This document shows positions 12,889 to 24,935 of a stretch of 64,000 nt of DNA, in pieces. Location of the stretch: NCBI GenBank assembly GCA_029721515.1, contig CM056550.1, positions 12,819,857 to 12,883,856 of the forward strand, written 5' to 3'. The stretch is from Synanceia verrucosa (lineage: Eukaryota; Chordata; Actinopteri; Perciformes; Synanceiidae). The position numbers and the translations under genes are program-made. The notes under the pieces are model-generated. The model did not search any database, was not told the origin of the DNA, and saw only the letters and a program-made list of their open reading frames with translations. How positions within the stretch are numbered: position 1 is the first letter of the stretch; each line of letters begins with the position of its first letter.

Positions 12889-13485
12889 AGAAGTGCATCA
12901 CATGCACAAAGAGTACACGCAGGAAATGGGAGGGACGTCCAGAAACATAGTTGACTGCACCAGCACTCGTCCGTTGAGGAGTCTTCAAGCTGTCGGGGCC
13001 AATAAGAATGGAGCATGCTGGGAGGATATGGAGTGTGTAGACAGTGATGGCAGAGTGGAGGAGTCCGGCGAGAGGAGCAGACAGTGCAGTCAGCATTACT
13101 GGGAGTGTTTTACAGTCGCTGTGGAGAGTTTGTCACAGGCTGTAACTGTTACTGTCAAGAGTCAGAGTTACTGCAGGCTAAAGGGAAAAGACACCATGCA
13201 CATGTTCACTGTGGCCCAAAAGGCCTTAAATACATTTACTGCTAAGAACGACACTGCTTTTGTTTTTACTCATAATAAGTAGTGTGTAGTTATTGTTGCC
13301 CCTGACATCTTGGAAGAGGCCTTGACCTGAAATTCTCCAACTTGTCAGTCATTTCATCTGTCTTTAATGTAGAGATCCAATTAATTTATTCTGATATTTA
13401 TGACATCTGAACCTAATTTGTTAGTTTTTCTTCATCAGCATATTTTGATGGGTTTGTTGGTTATGGCATAGTTGGAAGACGTGCA

Positions 13486-13488
<3 letters not shown>

Positions 13489-13536
<48 letters not shown>
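13489..13536. repeat. (TA)n microsatellite
   Basis: About 24 TA units, followed by a short CA run. Confidence 0.95.
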
Positions 13537-13544
<8 letters not shown>

Positions 13545-13589
13545 TACATAACTTCTTATAATACAGCTGACAGTTGGCAAAAGTCAAGA

Positions 13590-13700
13590 CTTATCTCCCA
13601 GAAAAAGAGTTTGTGGCTATTCATTGCTTTGTAGCGTCATGCTTGGACTATTGTAACGCTCTATTTGTTGGTCTGAGCCATTTATCACAGCGCCCTCTAC
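13590..13700 (+). pseudogene. LINE reverse transcriptase C-terminal fragment
   Basis: Frame at 13622-13689 reads SCLDYCNALFVGLSHL, the well-known motif after the RT domain of L2, Rex and CR1-type LINEs (consensus-like SRLDYCNALLxGLP). The fragment is too short for a finer class and has no intact surrounding frame. Confidence 0.6.
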
Positions 13701-13884
13701 AGGTTACCTTGACTAAATAAACTGCATCGTTTTGGTGCGGACCAATCACTGAGGACTACCAATTCAACCGTCACTACTAGATCAACCGACCATTTCAGCA
13801 TTTGAACTCTATTTGGTCCAACTGTCTGAAAAGCGTTGGACACATTCAGAGTCATTCTGTTGCAGATGGGTCAATAGAGTTAAA

Positions 13885-13956
13885 ATATTTAATCAGATTA
13901 ATTATGATGCCAGATTAATTTAACCCGCGTTAACGAGCTAATTTCCACAGCTCTAA
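13885..13956 (-). mobile_element. fragment of an AATTAGCGCGTTAACG hAT-like repeat
   Basis: Reverse complement reads agagctgtggaaattagctc and gttaacgcgggttaaatt, matching the block at 6001-6060 and at 39292-39345 (agggttgtcgaaattagcgc). A short piece of a dispersed family. Confidence 0.5.
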
Positions 13957-14333
13957 TATTCAAGAATCGGTGACCTCATTACCACCCTCAGTCGATGGAT
14001 TTCATTGTTGATTGTTTATATGGAAAAGGTGGTGAATGATATGGGGCGCCATGGTAACCCTGTCCTTGATCTTTCTCCAGCCGTCCACTGACACCTGCTC
14101 CTTGACCTTTGACCTCATCTTAAATGACAAAGACAGGACTTAAACATAGCACCTACTTTTCCTTTTCCTCTGCTTTCTTATAGGTGTGTGTGTGTGTGTG
14201 TTTGGTCTAATCCCTGGTGAGAGAAGGCTCTATCGCCATCTAATCATGTGTAATCTACCCGTCTGGCAGCACTCAGATCTGGTAGTTTCCATTATGGGAC
14301 CAGGAAAGGGCACTGCTGAGCTCAGCAAGTCAA

Positions 14334-14358
14334 ACACACACACACACACACACACACA
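14334..14358. repeat. (CA)n microsatellite
   Basis: Twelve CA units; the complementary GT run at 14185-14200 lies 135 bases upstream. Confidence 0.9.
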
Positions 14359-14497
14359 TTCATTCAGAAACACAGTAATGACACATCTGGGAGCTCTAAC
14401 TGGGTGTGTAATCAGGTGGAGGTGTTTAGGGTGTATGTGTATGGGGGGGACTGGCATAAGAAGGCTTGGTTGAGCAGATTATTTCTGTACAGCTTCC

Positions 14498-14500
<3 letters not shown>

Positions 14501-14552
<52 letters not shown>
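14501..14552. repeat. (CT)n(CA)n compound microsatellite
   Basis: About 16 CT units followed by about 10 CA units. Confidence 0.95.
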
Positions 14553-14553
<1 letters not shown>

Positions 14554-15451
14554 TCGGGCTGCTAGTGTATGATAATGTTCATGTAATTATTTCCTCTTCC
14601 TGCCTGGCTGCTCACATACAAATGGATAGTGAAGGCACGGCGACCACGGAGAAAGAATGAAGCGATTTTCGCTCTTTGATTGTGGCAGAAGAAGGCTTAC
14701 AGGCTTAAAGCTGTTCCATTCCATACCGTGCTAAGCTTAATGAAAGACTACAACCAGCTTCATGTGCTAACAAGCACACTGAATGGAATATTCCAGGAAC
14801 AGGGATCAACAAGATAAAGGTCCTCTCTGTAGGGATTTGTGACGCATTGGTTACTTTGAACGGGATTATTTTGCATGCTGGGTAATGCCAACAAACGCAA
14901 AGCAAAGAGGAGGAGGGGTTTGACGATCCAGAGTGTCTTTTAAACCAACAACAACTCTTTATGATTGAACTGATCAGCTAAGATGTGTATTAGCCTTCAA
15001 CTTTATTATAACGTGAACTTCTGCACATTTCTCAATGTGGAACAGTGTAATCTTTCCATAAAGGTGACAGAATGAATACTTTGAAATTGTCTCCTACCTC
15101 TACACCAGACTGTTGTTGTAGCGTTTGTTTTCTGTTTAAGGTGAGCTATATTTCTGAGGATCATTGACCTCCTTTGAATTTGGAATAAATCTATAAATAA
15201 AAGTTTTTTATATTCAAAACTAAAAGCTGAGAAGATGAGCTAGAGATGTTAAATTCCAGTTAGTTCCTGAACAGAAAAATGTGTTTTAGTGGTTGTTTGT
15301 TATTCTGGATTCATTTCTGACTTCTAAGTGAATTCCGCTGTTCTGATTCAAACAGAATGGGTCTAAAAAGGTGAATTCAGCTTAAATTCCTCACGCCTGT
15401 TCAAAATGATGAAGAGTAGGGAACTCAGTGAGGAAGAAAGAGTCCAGTTAA

Positions 15452-15758
15452 ATGGACACTATGTAATTTTTTCTCCCATCTAGTGGTTAAATTCGACTTT
15501 GCATGCATCACAACATGGTTGGAACTACAGTAAGCAGAATGGGTCAACTCCTGGGCGGCCACTATCACCGCATCATTTTATGGCCCTTTTTTTGGCAATG
15601 AGGGTTCGGTGCGGCATAAGTATAGTCTTGTATTATGACCAAAAGTGCAGTGCAGATAAGTCAGATTGTTGGCATATTTTACACCAACGAGGATCTATTT
15701 TTGAATGAGGACGTTGATTTGAGGTAATAAAATACTTTAAAAATGACATAGTGTCCCT
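15452..15758 (+). mobile_element. TTAA-flanked MITE family B, short copy (307 bp)
   Basis: Flanked by TTAA at 15448-15451 and 15759-15762. Ends read atggacactatgtaat and gacatagtgtccct. It lacks about 250 bases present in the 2568-3120 copy, including the segment after caaaagtgcagtgcag, so it is an internal deletion derivative. It lies 163 bases upstream of the rbfox3 exon at 15922. Confidence 0.75.
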
Positions 15759-15921
15759 TTAAAGAGAAGGAGATGATACTGGAGGATCTTTGAGACAAAC
15801 AGGACAGGTGCTCTTATGTCACTCTAAGTCCTTCCAGTTTTTAATGTGAGACATCAAGCTGCCTCTCACCTTTTTTTAACCATCATAGGAGCTAATCTGT
15901 GGCACACTGTGTGTTTCCCAG

Positions 15922-16071
15922 CAGCAGGCGGAGGAGGTTGCGCAGACGGAGGGCTCCCAGCAGCTCCACCTGCAGTCCAGCGACTCGTCAGAGAAGCAGC
16001 AGCCCAAGAGGTTACATGTTTCCAACATCCCTTTCCGTTTCCGAGACCCTGACCTCCGGCAAATGTTTGGG
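15922..16071 (+). CDS. rbfox3: rbfox3 exon, linker and first half of RRM (residues 73-122)
   Basis: The exon encodes an acidic and Gln-rich linker, then KQQPKRLHVSNIPFRFRDPD, the invariant start of the RBFOX RRM. It contains RNP2 (LHVSNI) and the Phe residues of the first loop that contact RNA. The donor is GTGAGA at 16072. The acceptor is ambiguous: three CAG triplets in a row (15919-15927) can each serve as the 3' splice site. I placed the border after the first; using the second or third would remove one or two Gln without changing frame. It ends in phase 0 with RQMFG. Confidence 0.93.
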
Positions 16072-17549
16072 GTGAGATGACATCTGCACCACAATCACAT
16101 GCACAAAGATACACACGACAGGACAATCTAATATAACTGTATATATGTAATGTCACTCTTACAGCAATGTAAGTAATAGTCATGCTCCTGGTTGTACGTT
16201 TCAAGAATTTGGCTGAATGGGAGGTCAACTAACAACAACTTCCTGTAATTTCAAAGATCAGACAAAAGCAGCATTTTAAGTTTAAAGCTATAGTCTGTCA
16301 TTCTGTTCAGAAGCACTTTTTGTGCGCACTGGGTGAAATGTTCCTTCCGTCCTGAGAGTAGTCAGTACATGATGTGTTCAGAAAAAGGAATGAAAAGAAT
16401 CAGACCTCTGTGGCAGCTACAGGACTGTAAAATATCTGACCAATCCCTGCCATTCGGTCCGAAAGGAAAGAACCAATCAGATGCCTTCATGTCTCGTCCT
16501 GACCACGCCCCCCTCTGTCCCTTCCTCCTCCCCACTGTTTCTAGAAATATCCAGCACACTCCTCTGCAGAAATACAGTTAGCAGGAGAATCTGTTCTGTA
16601 GGGAACAATGGCAGAGAAAATGCAGCCAAAAATACCACTTCCAATACCATTTTCGTATTAGCTTGATGCTAACTTGCCATAGTCTCTCCAGTGTCTGCAT
16701 TGTAAAAGTCATAAAATGACGTTGATATATTGGCTTTGAACGGGACGTTTTACAACTGTGGTGATGTAGCATAATGGCTCTCCTCTCCCTGCTGAATCCT
16801 ATTGTTCAAGTTTGAGGGGGCGTGGCTTTGGACGGAACACTGACAGGAAGGGGGAGGAGAGTGTGGAGCTTAGAGGAGGCTGAGAGGAGGTGCCTCTTTC
16901 AAATTTTGCTGGCTCTCTAACATGACAGATTGTAGCTTGAAGAGAGAACTACATGGTTGGGTTTTGTCACTGTATCTGGTTGTAACATGACGCATAGGGC
17001 ACAGATAGCATCGTACCCTGCCTTGTTTATGTTGGTCCCACAGCTTCACAACCCTGGCTCGGCACAGACAATGCAGAGAGGTGTTCAGCAGCCTCGAGTC
17101 TGTCTGGCTTGCCGATCAGTGGCGGGATTACTTCCATTGCTGGGATGTAATGCTTGGAGTGCTAATGGGAGCTCTAGACTGATTCACTGAAGTCACACAG
17201 GTTCAACCCTGCAGAGGCACCAGTCTGGTACACCAGCAGCCCAGAGAAGCCTGCCTTCTCTTTACTGGGACCTCCTGTTGGTGATGACTACTGTAGCAAA
17301 GCATAATGGGTAACAGCTTTCCAACACAGCTAGCTGTAGCTGCTATAGCACGTTATGCGTGCCTCTGTCCAATCATGTCAGACTGACATTCTGGAACATT
17401 GTACCAGCCAAATGAATCATCTGATTCAGCAGCAACAGCTATGGGCCATGGGATGTCTCTGGCACAGGGGTGGGCGCTTAATTTAATTAATAAGTGGCGC
17501 AGCCAATTAATTGAACTCAATTCTGCTCAATATCAGTTCTGTTTCTTCA
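16072..17549. other. intron 2, proximal part
   Basis: No exon recognised. The block at 16270-16900 (ctatagtctgtcattctgtt, ggggcgtggctttgga, acatgacagattgtagcttg) has the look of an old dispersed element with inverted ends, but I could not pair its termini convincingly. Confidence 0.4.
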
Positions 17550-18008
17550 TAACTCTTTGAGTGCCATTGACGTGTTTGTACGTCATTTGAAATGGAACAC
17601 TTGAGAGCCATAGACGTATATACTGTATGTACGTCAAAGTGTTTTTTCAGCAGCTGACACAAGAGGGCGCTCTCACACAGCCTGTGAGTAATGCTGGGCC
17701 TTCTGGGATTTGTAGTCGGAGCATAAACATATTGTATAAGCTACCAAGATCAAAGCAGGAAGTGGAATCTGGACAAAAAGTGGTGATTTTGGTGAAACTA
17801 GCCACTATTCTCCTTCAGATAAAATAAAAATGGAACAAAGTAAAAACAAATATTTTTTTCAAGAGTCTTTTCTTTCTTTTGAGCTATTCAGGGTTTTCAG
17901 AGTCACAGTACAAAACATTCTCTGCATGATGAGATGTGACTCAAAACGGCCAAAAACGCTGGCACAAGCCACTTCGCTTCTATAAAAGGGCTGCTGCTCA
18001 CCGAGTTA
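17550..18008 (-). mobile_element. TTAA MITE family A, copy 2 (full length)
   Basis: Begins aactctttgagtgccattga (right TIR on the minus strand) and ends ctcaccgagtt, followed by AA giving TTAA. It contains the whole family interior in reverse: tgggatttgtagtc, ttttcagagtcacagtac and gccaaaaacgctggcacaag. Confidence 0.8.
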
Positions 18009-19852
18009 AGAAGCAGTAAACTGTGTGGTTTCAATGTTATATGATAATGTGGAGCAGGCCAGTTTCATGTTACTACTTAATGAACTTTCACAAAAACTAT
18101 TTTGAATATGACCATGCTTAGTCTGGTAATGGCGATTCAAATTATAATCACGGCAATGTTTACTGCACGACGTAAATATTTAGAAGTCCAGGTCTGCCCG
18201 TTTATGGGTGGGACCCGTTGAAGTCACCTGCCACTCGCTCAAAGTTCAGCTGATGGATATGGACCGTGACCTGATGCTGACATGTCACATGTTGAGATCA
18301 TCTGCTACAGCGTTTGTGTTGTGTTTGTTAGTCGAGTTTCTGAGCCCATCACTTCCCAAACACCAAGCTCAATGGGGAGTGAGTGTGGTGATCACAACAT
18401 TGGGGTATATCAGAGGTGAAATGCTATTATGAGCAGCGGCTTTAACAGCAAAACTGAGCAGCTGAGTTCACAGGCCTTGCTCCAAAAACCTGTAAATAAT
18501 CGACACCTTGACCTCCGTATGGCCCCTAACCCAGTCCTTGGCGGGTCAGAGTGGTGGATAGTTATCTCCAGTTCTCTTGAAGAAAAACTTGTATAAGCAT
18601 AATGCGGAAAATTCACAATGCAGTAATGACTTTACAGAGCTGTTGCTCAGTGTCTCGGTAGGTATTATGACAACTTAATCCATGTTGTAATACTCCCTTA
18701 GTAGCAAAGCACAAAAGTATTGCGACATTGTTCTGCTTAATCAGAACCTCTAGATGCTTAAGCTTGGCCATGAGCTTTCCCTGTCCAAGTAGCTTTAATG
18801 GGCTAAACTAAAGCAGAGCTTTGAGAGAAAATGCTCATAAGTTGTATGTGTGGCTACTAGTGTGGGGCAAATTACTTTTAATATAATACATTAATATTAG
18901 AATTAACTGTCAGTTTCAAATATTTTGTTACATTAGTCGTACTGTCTATGAATAGCAGTGGGTTAGATTACAATATTACAAGATGACAAGTCTGTGACTA
19001 ATAATATATTACATTACTTTTGCATTACTTTCACAAAAATGCATACCAAACAGTATACTATATAGCATTCTAAAATTAAATAAAAAAAATCACGTTCTGT
19101 GACTTATTGTAGTTTATGACATATCCAGTGAGGGGTGGTTTACTATTGTATGACCAGAGTTATTGATGTTTGTTTGTTTGTTTGGGGGGGTTTTGAGGAA
19201 AAGTTGAGGAAATCAGTCATTTTTACTTGTACTGATGATACCACAAGCTTACAACAAGTCACATTACAGCAGTTTTTAAAACTAAATAAACAGAAGTGAG
19301 TGTGATTGTTTAAATTATGATACAAGGATAAACATTTTAATTGTAGCCCTGTAATACTAAAGTGTAACTGTTAATGACATGACAAGACATACAGTCTATT
19401 TTTCTTCATTTATATTCTTTTATTTCCCCATTATTAGGAAGTATGGCTCAGTAATTTCAGTTTGTCTTCACAGAATGTACCTTGGCTAATATTGCTGAAG
19501 GTCCTTTTCCACAGTAACGTCACAGTGACATTGTGCAAAAAATAACCATTTTCCTTAGATAATAGATTGCCTACTACATTCTTATCCTTTTGTCTGATGA
19601 ATTTAAAGAAATGGGAGTACATCCCTCTTCCAAACTCTGCTGCCGTGACAGCTGCTTGTTGACTGCAGGAAATAGCCTGGGCAAGTTTTCGTAGTTGCTC
19701 TTAAAAAAAAAACACTGTACCACTTCTATCCGGATGGTGACATGATGTAATGTGCGTTACTGTTCAAATATATAACTTAAATTACTGTAGTACTGCTAAA
19801 TATAATAAATCACTGTAATAGCATTACTTTTGTAACACATTAACCCAACACT

Positions 19853-20622
19853 AGGGCGGAACGGTGGTGTAGTGGTTAGCAAGAAGGTACCGGGTTCGAA
19901 TCCCGGGGCCTTTCTGTGTGGAGTTTGCATGTTCTCCCCGTGTCGGCGTGGGTAAAAACAAACATTTTTTCATGATGAAATAGAGAGTATCTTCTTTCAT
20001 TTGAGCTACTTAGTGTTTCCAGAGACATTGTACAAAATATTCTGTACGTCATGAAATATGACTCAAAATGGTCAAAAAATGCTGGCACAAGGCACTTTCA
20101 GTTTTATAAAACACATAGCACTCAATGAGTTAAAGTTGAAGAACTTTATTTTGTGGTATTGAAACTAAATTGGCAGACATCTTTAATTTATACATACATT
20201 TATTGTGTCGTACAGTGGTTAGCACTGTCACCTCACAGCAAGAAGGTACTGGTTTCGATTCCCGGCCCGGGGCCTTACTGTGTGGAGTTTGCATGTTGTC
20301 CCTGTGTCTGCATGGGTTCTCTCCGGGTATTAAGTTAATTGGTTAATTTAAATTGACCGTAGGTGTGAATGTGAGTGTGAATGGTTGTCTGTCTCTATGT
20401 GTACTGTGATGAACTGGAGACTTGTCCAGGGTGTACCCTGTCTTTCACCCAGAGACAGCTGGGATAGGCTCCAGCCCCCCTGCGACCCTATGAGAGGATA
20501 AGCGGTAGATAATGGATGGATGGTTAATTTAAATTGACCGTAGGTGGTTGTCTTTCTCTATGTGCCCTGGAGACTCGTCCAGGCTCCAGCACTCCCCCTC
20601 TGATAGAAAATGTATGGATGGA
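19853..20622 (+). mobile_element. composite SINE-like insertion with 12-bp target duplication
   Basis: The 12 bases TAACCCAACACT occur directly before (19841-19852) and after (20623-20634), as expected of a target-site duplication. Inside are, in order: a tRNA-like head with B box (gggttcgaatcccgg) at 19853-19951; a truncated family A MITE at 19952-20131; about 75 bases of linker; a second head and full body with tail at 20208-20522 (ending ggataagcggtagataatgg); and a shortened second tail at 20524-20622. The insertion is therefore a nested or chimeric unit. Confidence 0.75.
19952..20131 (-). mobile_element. TTAA MITE family A, copy 3 (truncated, inside SINE)
   Basis: Reads gtaaaaacaaacattttttc to agcactcaatgagtt, the left 180 bases of the family in reverse. 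The inner break joins straight into SINE sequence without a TTAA. Confidence 0.75.
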
Positions 20623-20634
20623 TAACCCAACACT

Positions 20635-21335
20635 GGTGACTACACACAAACACACACAGATGCATTACTTAGTAAATACTTACTGATACAAGCATTTACA
20701 TTTCACATGGAAGATTGGAACATCTGCTCCTGCAGTCGCGTGTTTCCAGACGGTGGGAGCTGGCCCGCTCACCCTCTCCAGCCTTATAGCTTTTGATGTG
20801 GGGAAAAAGAGGATGGGATGGAAGGTCCCATCAGTGGAGACACAAATAATGGGATTCCTTAGTGAGGTTAAGAGGAAGTTTATCCTCATTAGGTGTATAT
20901 AGGGTGACAGCTGCAGTTATGGGTACAGTTATGTGAGTTGTTGTTTTTTCCCAACAGTCTCCAGTCACTTAGTGAAGTCTCCAAGGCACTGAACACTGCA
21001 CCATAATTAACCAATGAACATCATCAGATGGGAGAGGGAGTGTTGTGAAGAAGAATGAAACAGAAGGATAGGAGAGCACAATGCAGTATATGTTGTGATA
21101 CACTGATTACCAGGTATACGCCGTATACCACTAGAAAACATCCTAAACCACCACTACGAATGTGGGTCCATGACTGACAGGAGCCCCAATACAATCATAA
21201 TACTAATACAACATATATACAACATATATATAACATAATAATAATACAACTTAATATGACAATCAGTAATAAACTTACAGTCACATATAAATTTTATTTA
21301 CAATGTATTCATAACACTAAGTTTATTTGCTTTGG
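20635..21335. other. intron 2, no recognised feature
   Basis: Unique sequence with short ATA-rich runs at 21210-21250. No exon signals. Confidence 0.4.
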
Positions 21336-21626
21336 AAATATTTCTCAACATCCCCCTCTCTCTTTAGTAAAATGGTTCAGTCCAGCTGCTCCATCAGACA
21401 GCCTGCAGAGAGCTAAATTTTCACAGACAGAGTGGAGGAGGAGACAACAGGATGCCTCAAAAGTCAGAGAGGACAAAAAAGAAAAGACAGTTCAGACAGG
21501 AGAAAGAAGTGACAGTTTGTCACCAGTTCTTTCATAGGTAAGGTGGGTCTGTTAGTGGTTCATGTGATGGAAAGTTCTGGAACATTAGTCTGTTAGCTAT
21601 TCCTAGCTTTGTCCAGAGTTTATAAG
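21336..21626 (+). repeat. two-module dispersed repeat, copy 1
   Basis: Module A (21336-21550: tttctcaacatccccctctc, atggttcagtccagctgctc, agagtggaggaggagacaac, gtttgtcaccagttctttca) is followed by module C (21556-21626: gtggttcatgtgatggaaag to ctttgtccagagtttata). Both recur at 32838-33145 with A inverted relative to C. The module contains cataggtaagg, which resembles a splice donor, and an open frame of 93 codons ends there. Origin unknown. Confidence 0.65.
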
Positions 21627-21639
21627 CTAGCTCACTTTT

Positions 21640-24199
21640 CTCTCCATATTAGCTCATATTTCTGAAGAAACTTTATTCATTCAGTGTTTCACCTACCAAG
21701 TAATTGTCATGTTGTTCTTTTAATGAATATGGGAGTTATCATTAAAAATATCAGAAAAATGCATAGTTTTATGTTAAACTGCCAAAATTTTTACACTGAG
21801 GGGTGACCAGTAACATTTCTTTTCACAAATCCCTGCATACTTTACGCAGCCACTCATGGGGTCAGAGTATACCTACTAGAGTCCAGGGATCAACCTTTAC
21901 CACACTGGGCTTCACTAAAATGAGACTTGAGCAACTAGCTCAATCTCTCATTATGGTTCAGCGAGACGACCACCACAATGCAAACAAAGGCAGTAGCTAG
22001 GGCATTACGGCAAATGGAATTCTGTGTCATTCCAGCAAAAGCTGTAATAGAAAAGCAAATCAGGTGCATTAAACAAAGCCACATAAACAAGTTCAATCAA
22101 AGGTGATGCAGCGACGAGCTGCAGCTATATCGCTGTGAATTACACATAAACACACAGCGATGCTCCCTTAAACATCTCTGGAATCCAGCTCAGGACGCAG
22201 GAGTACGACTGCAGAAATGGAGATACGCGAGCCGGAAAGGGCATGGCCTCGGAAAGGAATAAGACTGGGTTCATTACCCAAGCTTATTTGAGTTTAATTC
22301 ATAATTAGAACAACACATTTGGAGGGAAATTACTAGGCCAGGGAAAAGGGTTTTAATGGAAGAATGATAATTGGCACTCACAGCACCATTTCACTGATTC
22401 AATTCTCTCATTCTCAAAATGTGGCTGAAATCTGTAATCTAGGACTGCTCCTGAAGTGATTATACACAGCACACTTACCTACATACCCAAGGTTATTTGG
22501 AGCGCTACATCCCCCCAAAGAGTAAAGAAGCAATCCTTGCCCAACCACTTAATTGCATTGGCAGGGTTTGTTTTAACCTAACGTACATTGCTTGAAAGTA
22601 TTTCTAAAGGATGCATCCAAAATGTCTGCCAGTGAAGGACCTTTTTCATTTAGCCCCATGCAGAGTGAAAACTGACAAGCTGGTATGCAGGAGTGCTGCC
22701 ATCCCCCGAGCCTCAGCTGTGTTTAATTAATAAGCAGGCACTTAGTGAGCCAGTCGCAAGAGGGTCCTTACTGTCACATTCCCAGAGGTAGGGGTCCTAA
22801 ATGAATCATTCGATACTCAGCCCGTACACATGCGCGCTCTGTTCGTCACACATACACACTGATGAGGTAGACCGTGGTCGTGTAACTGTGTGTATTTGCG
22901 GTGAGCTCAGGGGGTTCGAGTTTTGTGCTAATGGAGTTTTAATGACACCTACTCTTGCCTAATCACCTGTTCTGGAGGCTTCCAGCAGCACAGGTAGCCC
23001 AGTGTTCCCAGCGAGGGAATTTGTTTTAATGTCTCCTGTTCATGTCTTCACTCTCATTTGCCTCTCCAATTATTCCATACGGCTCCACTCTTACCAACTC
23101 TGCCTCCGAGGAGGCAAGGTGTAATTATAATCTAAAATCTGCTAATTTACATCAACATATCAGTGCGGCAGTGGAGCCATTTTGCACTGAGTGGGTAGTT
23201 AGAAAGTCTGAGTTTTGCCATTGTTGTGTCCCACAGTGGTAACAGTGTGTTTGTGTTGATTAAGGCAATTAGTGTTTCAAATAGAAAGCTACAGGTGATA
23301 GAAGTTATTGCTCTATTTACCGTTGAGTCAAGGCACAGTAGGTGAGACTGCTAGTTTTAGGTGAATTTTGAGGAATGTAGGAAAGTCTGATGCCATAAAT
23401 ATGCAAGCAGTCAGAGTAGGTACAACAAAGTAAACATAATCATGGACAAACGAATGTGCTCTCCAGGATCCAGGCTTCAACTAACTCACTGAAGTAATGG
23501 ACCTATTAGACACATCATGCAATTAACCAATAACAAACCAGGCCTGATCACATGACACCACCCCAATCAGGCCAACTGCACATCAAATCGAACAAAGAAG
23601 TCTAAAACGCTCCTTTCCATAATCTCTAACTGTGTACAGGAAGAGATGCTCAGGCAATTAGTGCTGCTTCAGACAGTGATAACACTAAGAAACGTACTGT
23701 GTGGTGTCATTTGTAATATATTTGATTTCAAAATGAATTAATATCAGTGCAGAATAAATATGACTGTATCAGTGGAGGCCTGTGCAGTTGGTGCAGCAGG
23801 GAGGAACTCGTGGCTATGTGAAGCAGTGTTAACCTTGCCAGGCACTATGGTAATGCTTAGCCTTGTGCTCCCCATAACCAGACCTTGAATCAAGTAGATT
23901 ATTTCAATACATAAATAAACATGGAGCAGGAAGCAGAGCAAAAGCAAGGTCACAGCACCAGCCCTGAAGATGAAGGAAGCCCACCAGCAAAACACACATA
24001 CACATGCAGTAATTTACACATTTATGTTGTAGAACTACACACAATATGTCAATACAGTTTCACTGTTCAAATGGACGTACTCTGATCCAGTTTGGTTTGT
24101 TAAATATTAAACTCAAATGTGATTGTCAATTATGTTTTGAGAGAAAACATCTTTTTTCCTGATTTTATGTATCATATATAAGTTTATGATCATAGTCCA
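21640..24199. other. intron 2, largely unique; possible conserved non-coding block
   Basis: No gene or repeat. The stretch 22690-23130 has balanced composition and dense AT-rich homeodomain-type words (gtttaattaataagcaggca, gttttaatgacacc, gtgtaattataatc), the look of a conserved vertebrate enhancer. This is impression only. Confidence 0.3.
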
Positions 24200-24256
24200 T
24201 GCCTGTGATGAACTGGTGCCTTTCGCCCTAAGACAGCTGGGATAGGCTCCAACCCC
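24200..24256 (+). mobile_element. SINE-like repeat, tail fragment
   Basis: Reads cctgtgatgaactggtgcct then agacagctgggataggctcc, matching the tail body at 20405-20480. Confidence 0.6.
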
Positions 24257-24649
24257 CAATGTCTGGTGGGTGCAAAGAGCTACGTGAAGCAGACAATGAA
24301 TGTGATGTAAGAGTTCATATTCCAGTAGCTACAGATGGTGAACATGGTAGAGTGTTGACAGCAATAGGAGCAGGATGTCGACCTACAGCTTGTACTGCAG
24401 TGGGTGGTGTTGCAGCAGCAGCCACGGTGGCAAATGGTGGCAGCGCCCTTCAAAGCAAGCGAGGGACTGTGGTCTCAGTTTGGGGCTCTGAATCTGTGGC
24501 CCTGTTCCGACCTCGCATTAACATGAGTTGAGTCACCCAATCACAAATGGACAGCTTGAGGTCCAGGGTCAGACCACAGTCTGTAGCGTCACAAGTGGTT
24601 ACATTCTTTTAGCACTGAGTGAGTGAATTGGTCCTGGATTGTGGACTGT

Positions 24650-24935
24650 ATTGCTTTGGAACGTCAGTTGCCCAGTCTGTAGGGACTTGGGTTGGGAACT
24701 GATGGTCCGGTTCAAAACCCTGCATGGGCAAGTGTGGACTGGTAGCTGGAGAAATGCCAGTTCTTCCTCTTGGGTACTGCTGAGGTGCCATCGAGCAAGG
24801 CACTGAACCCCCAGCTAGGGGTACCTACATGTGACAGGACCTAATCATTTGCTTGCACATCGTTCCTGTTTGAAGTGTGTCTGTAGCCACCTGTGCAATG
24901 TGCTATTCCCATCTGGGATGAGTAAAGGATGTCTT
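24650..24935 (+). mobile_element. SINE-like repeat, second family (copy 1)
   Basis: Shares gacttgggttgggaa, gtggactggtagctggaga, ttcttcctcttggg and gagcaaggcactgaaccccc with 26036-26364. It ends in gtaaaggatgtcttcttct, an oligo repeat tail. The B-box-like ggttcaaaaccc is degenerate. Confidence 0.6.

Larger units (their letters stand above)
18858..20660. mobile_element. degenerate DNA transposon carrying a nested SINE insertion
   Basis: The left end (tagtgtggggcaaattactt) and the interrupted right end (cattacttttgtaacacatt, then aacccaacact) make an imperfect inverted pair. Sequence rich in TTACATTACTTTTGCATTAC resembles the abundant fish repeat with GTAACGCGTTAC ends. It is split at 19852 by the composite SINE; its remaining end continues after 20634. 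Confidence 0.5.

Noticed and set aside
12881..13282. 133-codon plus-strand gene
   Set aside because: No recognised domain, no splice context and a bias-free composition; it overlaps another unsupported frame on the opposite strand.
19853..20290. tRNA genes from A-box and B-box words
   Set aside because: The heads match a dispersed SINE-like family with shared tails and cannot fold into a complete tRNA with an anticodon arm and acceptor stem.
24259..24531. 90-codon frame after a SINE tail
   Set aside because: It begins inside repeat sequence, is Ala/Gly/Val-rich and resembles no known protein.
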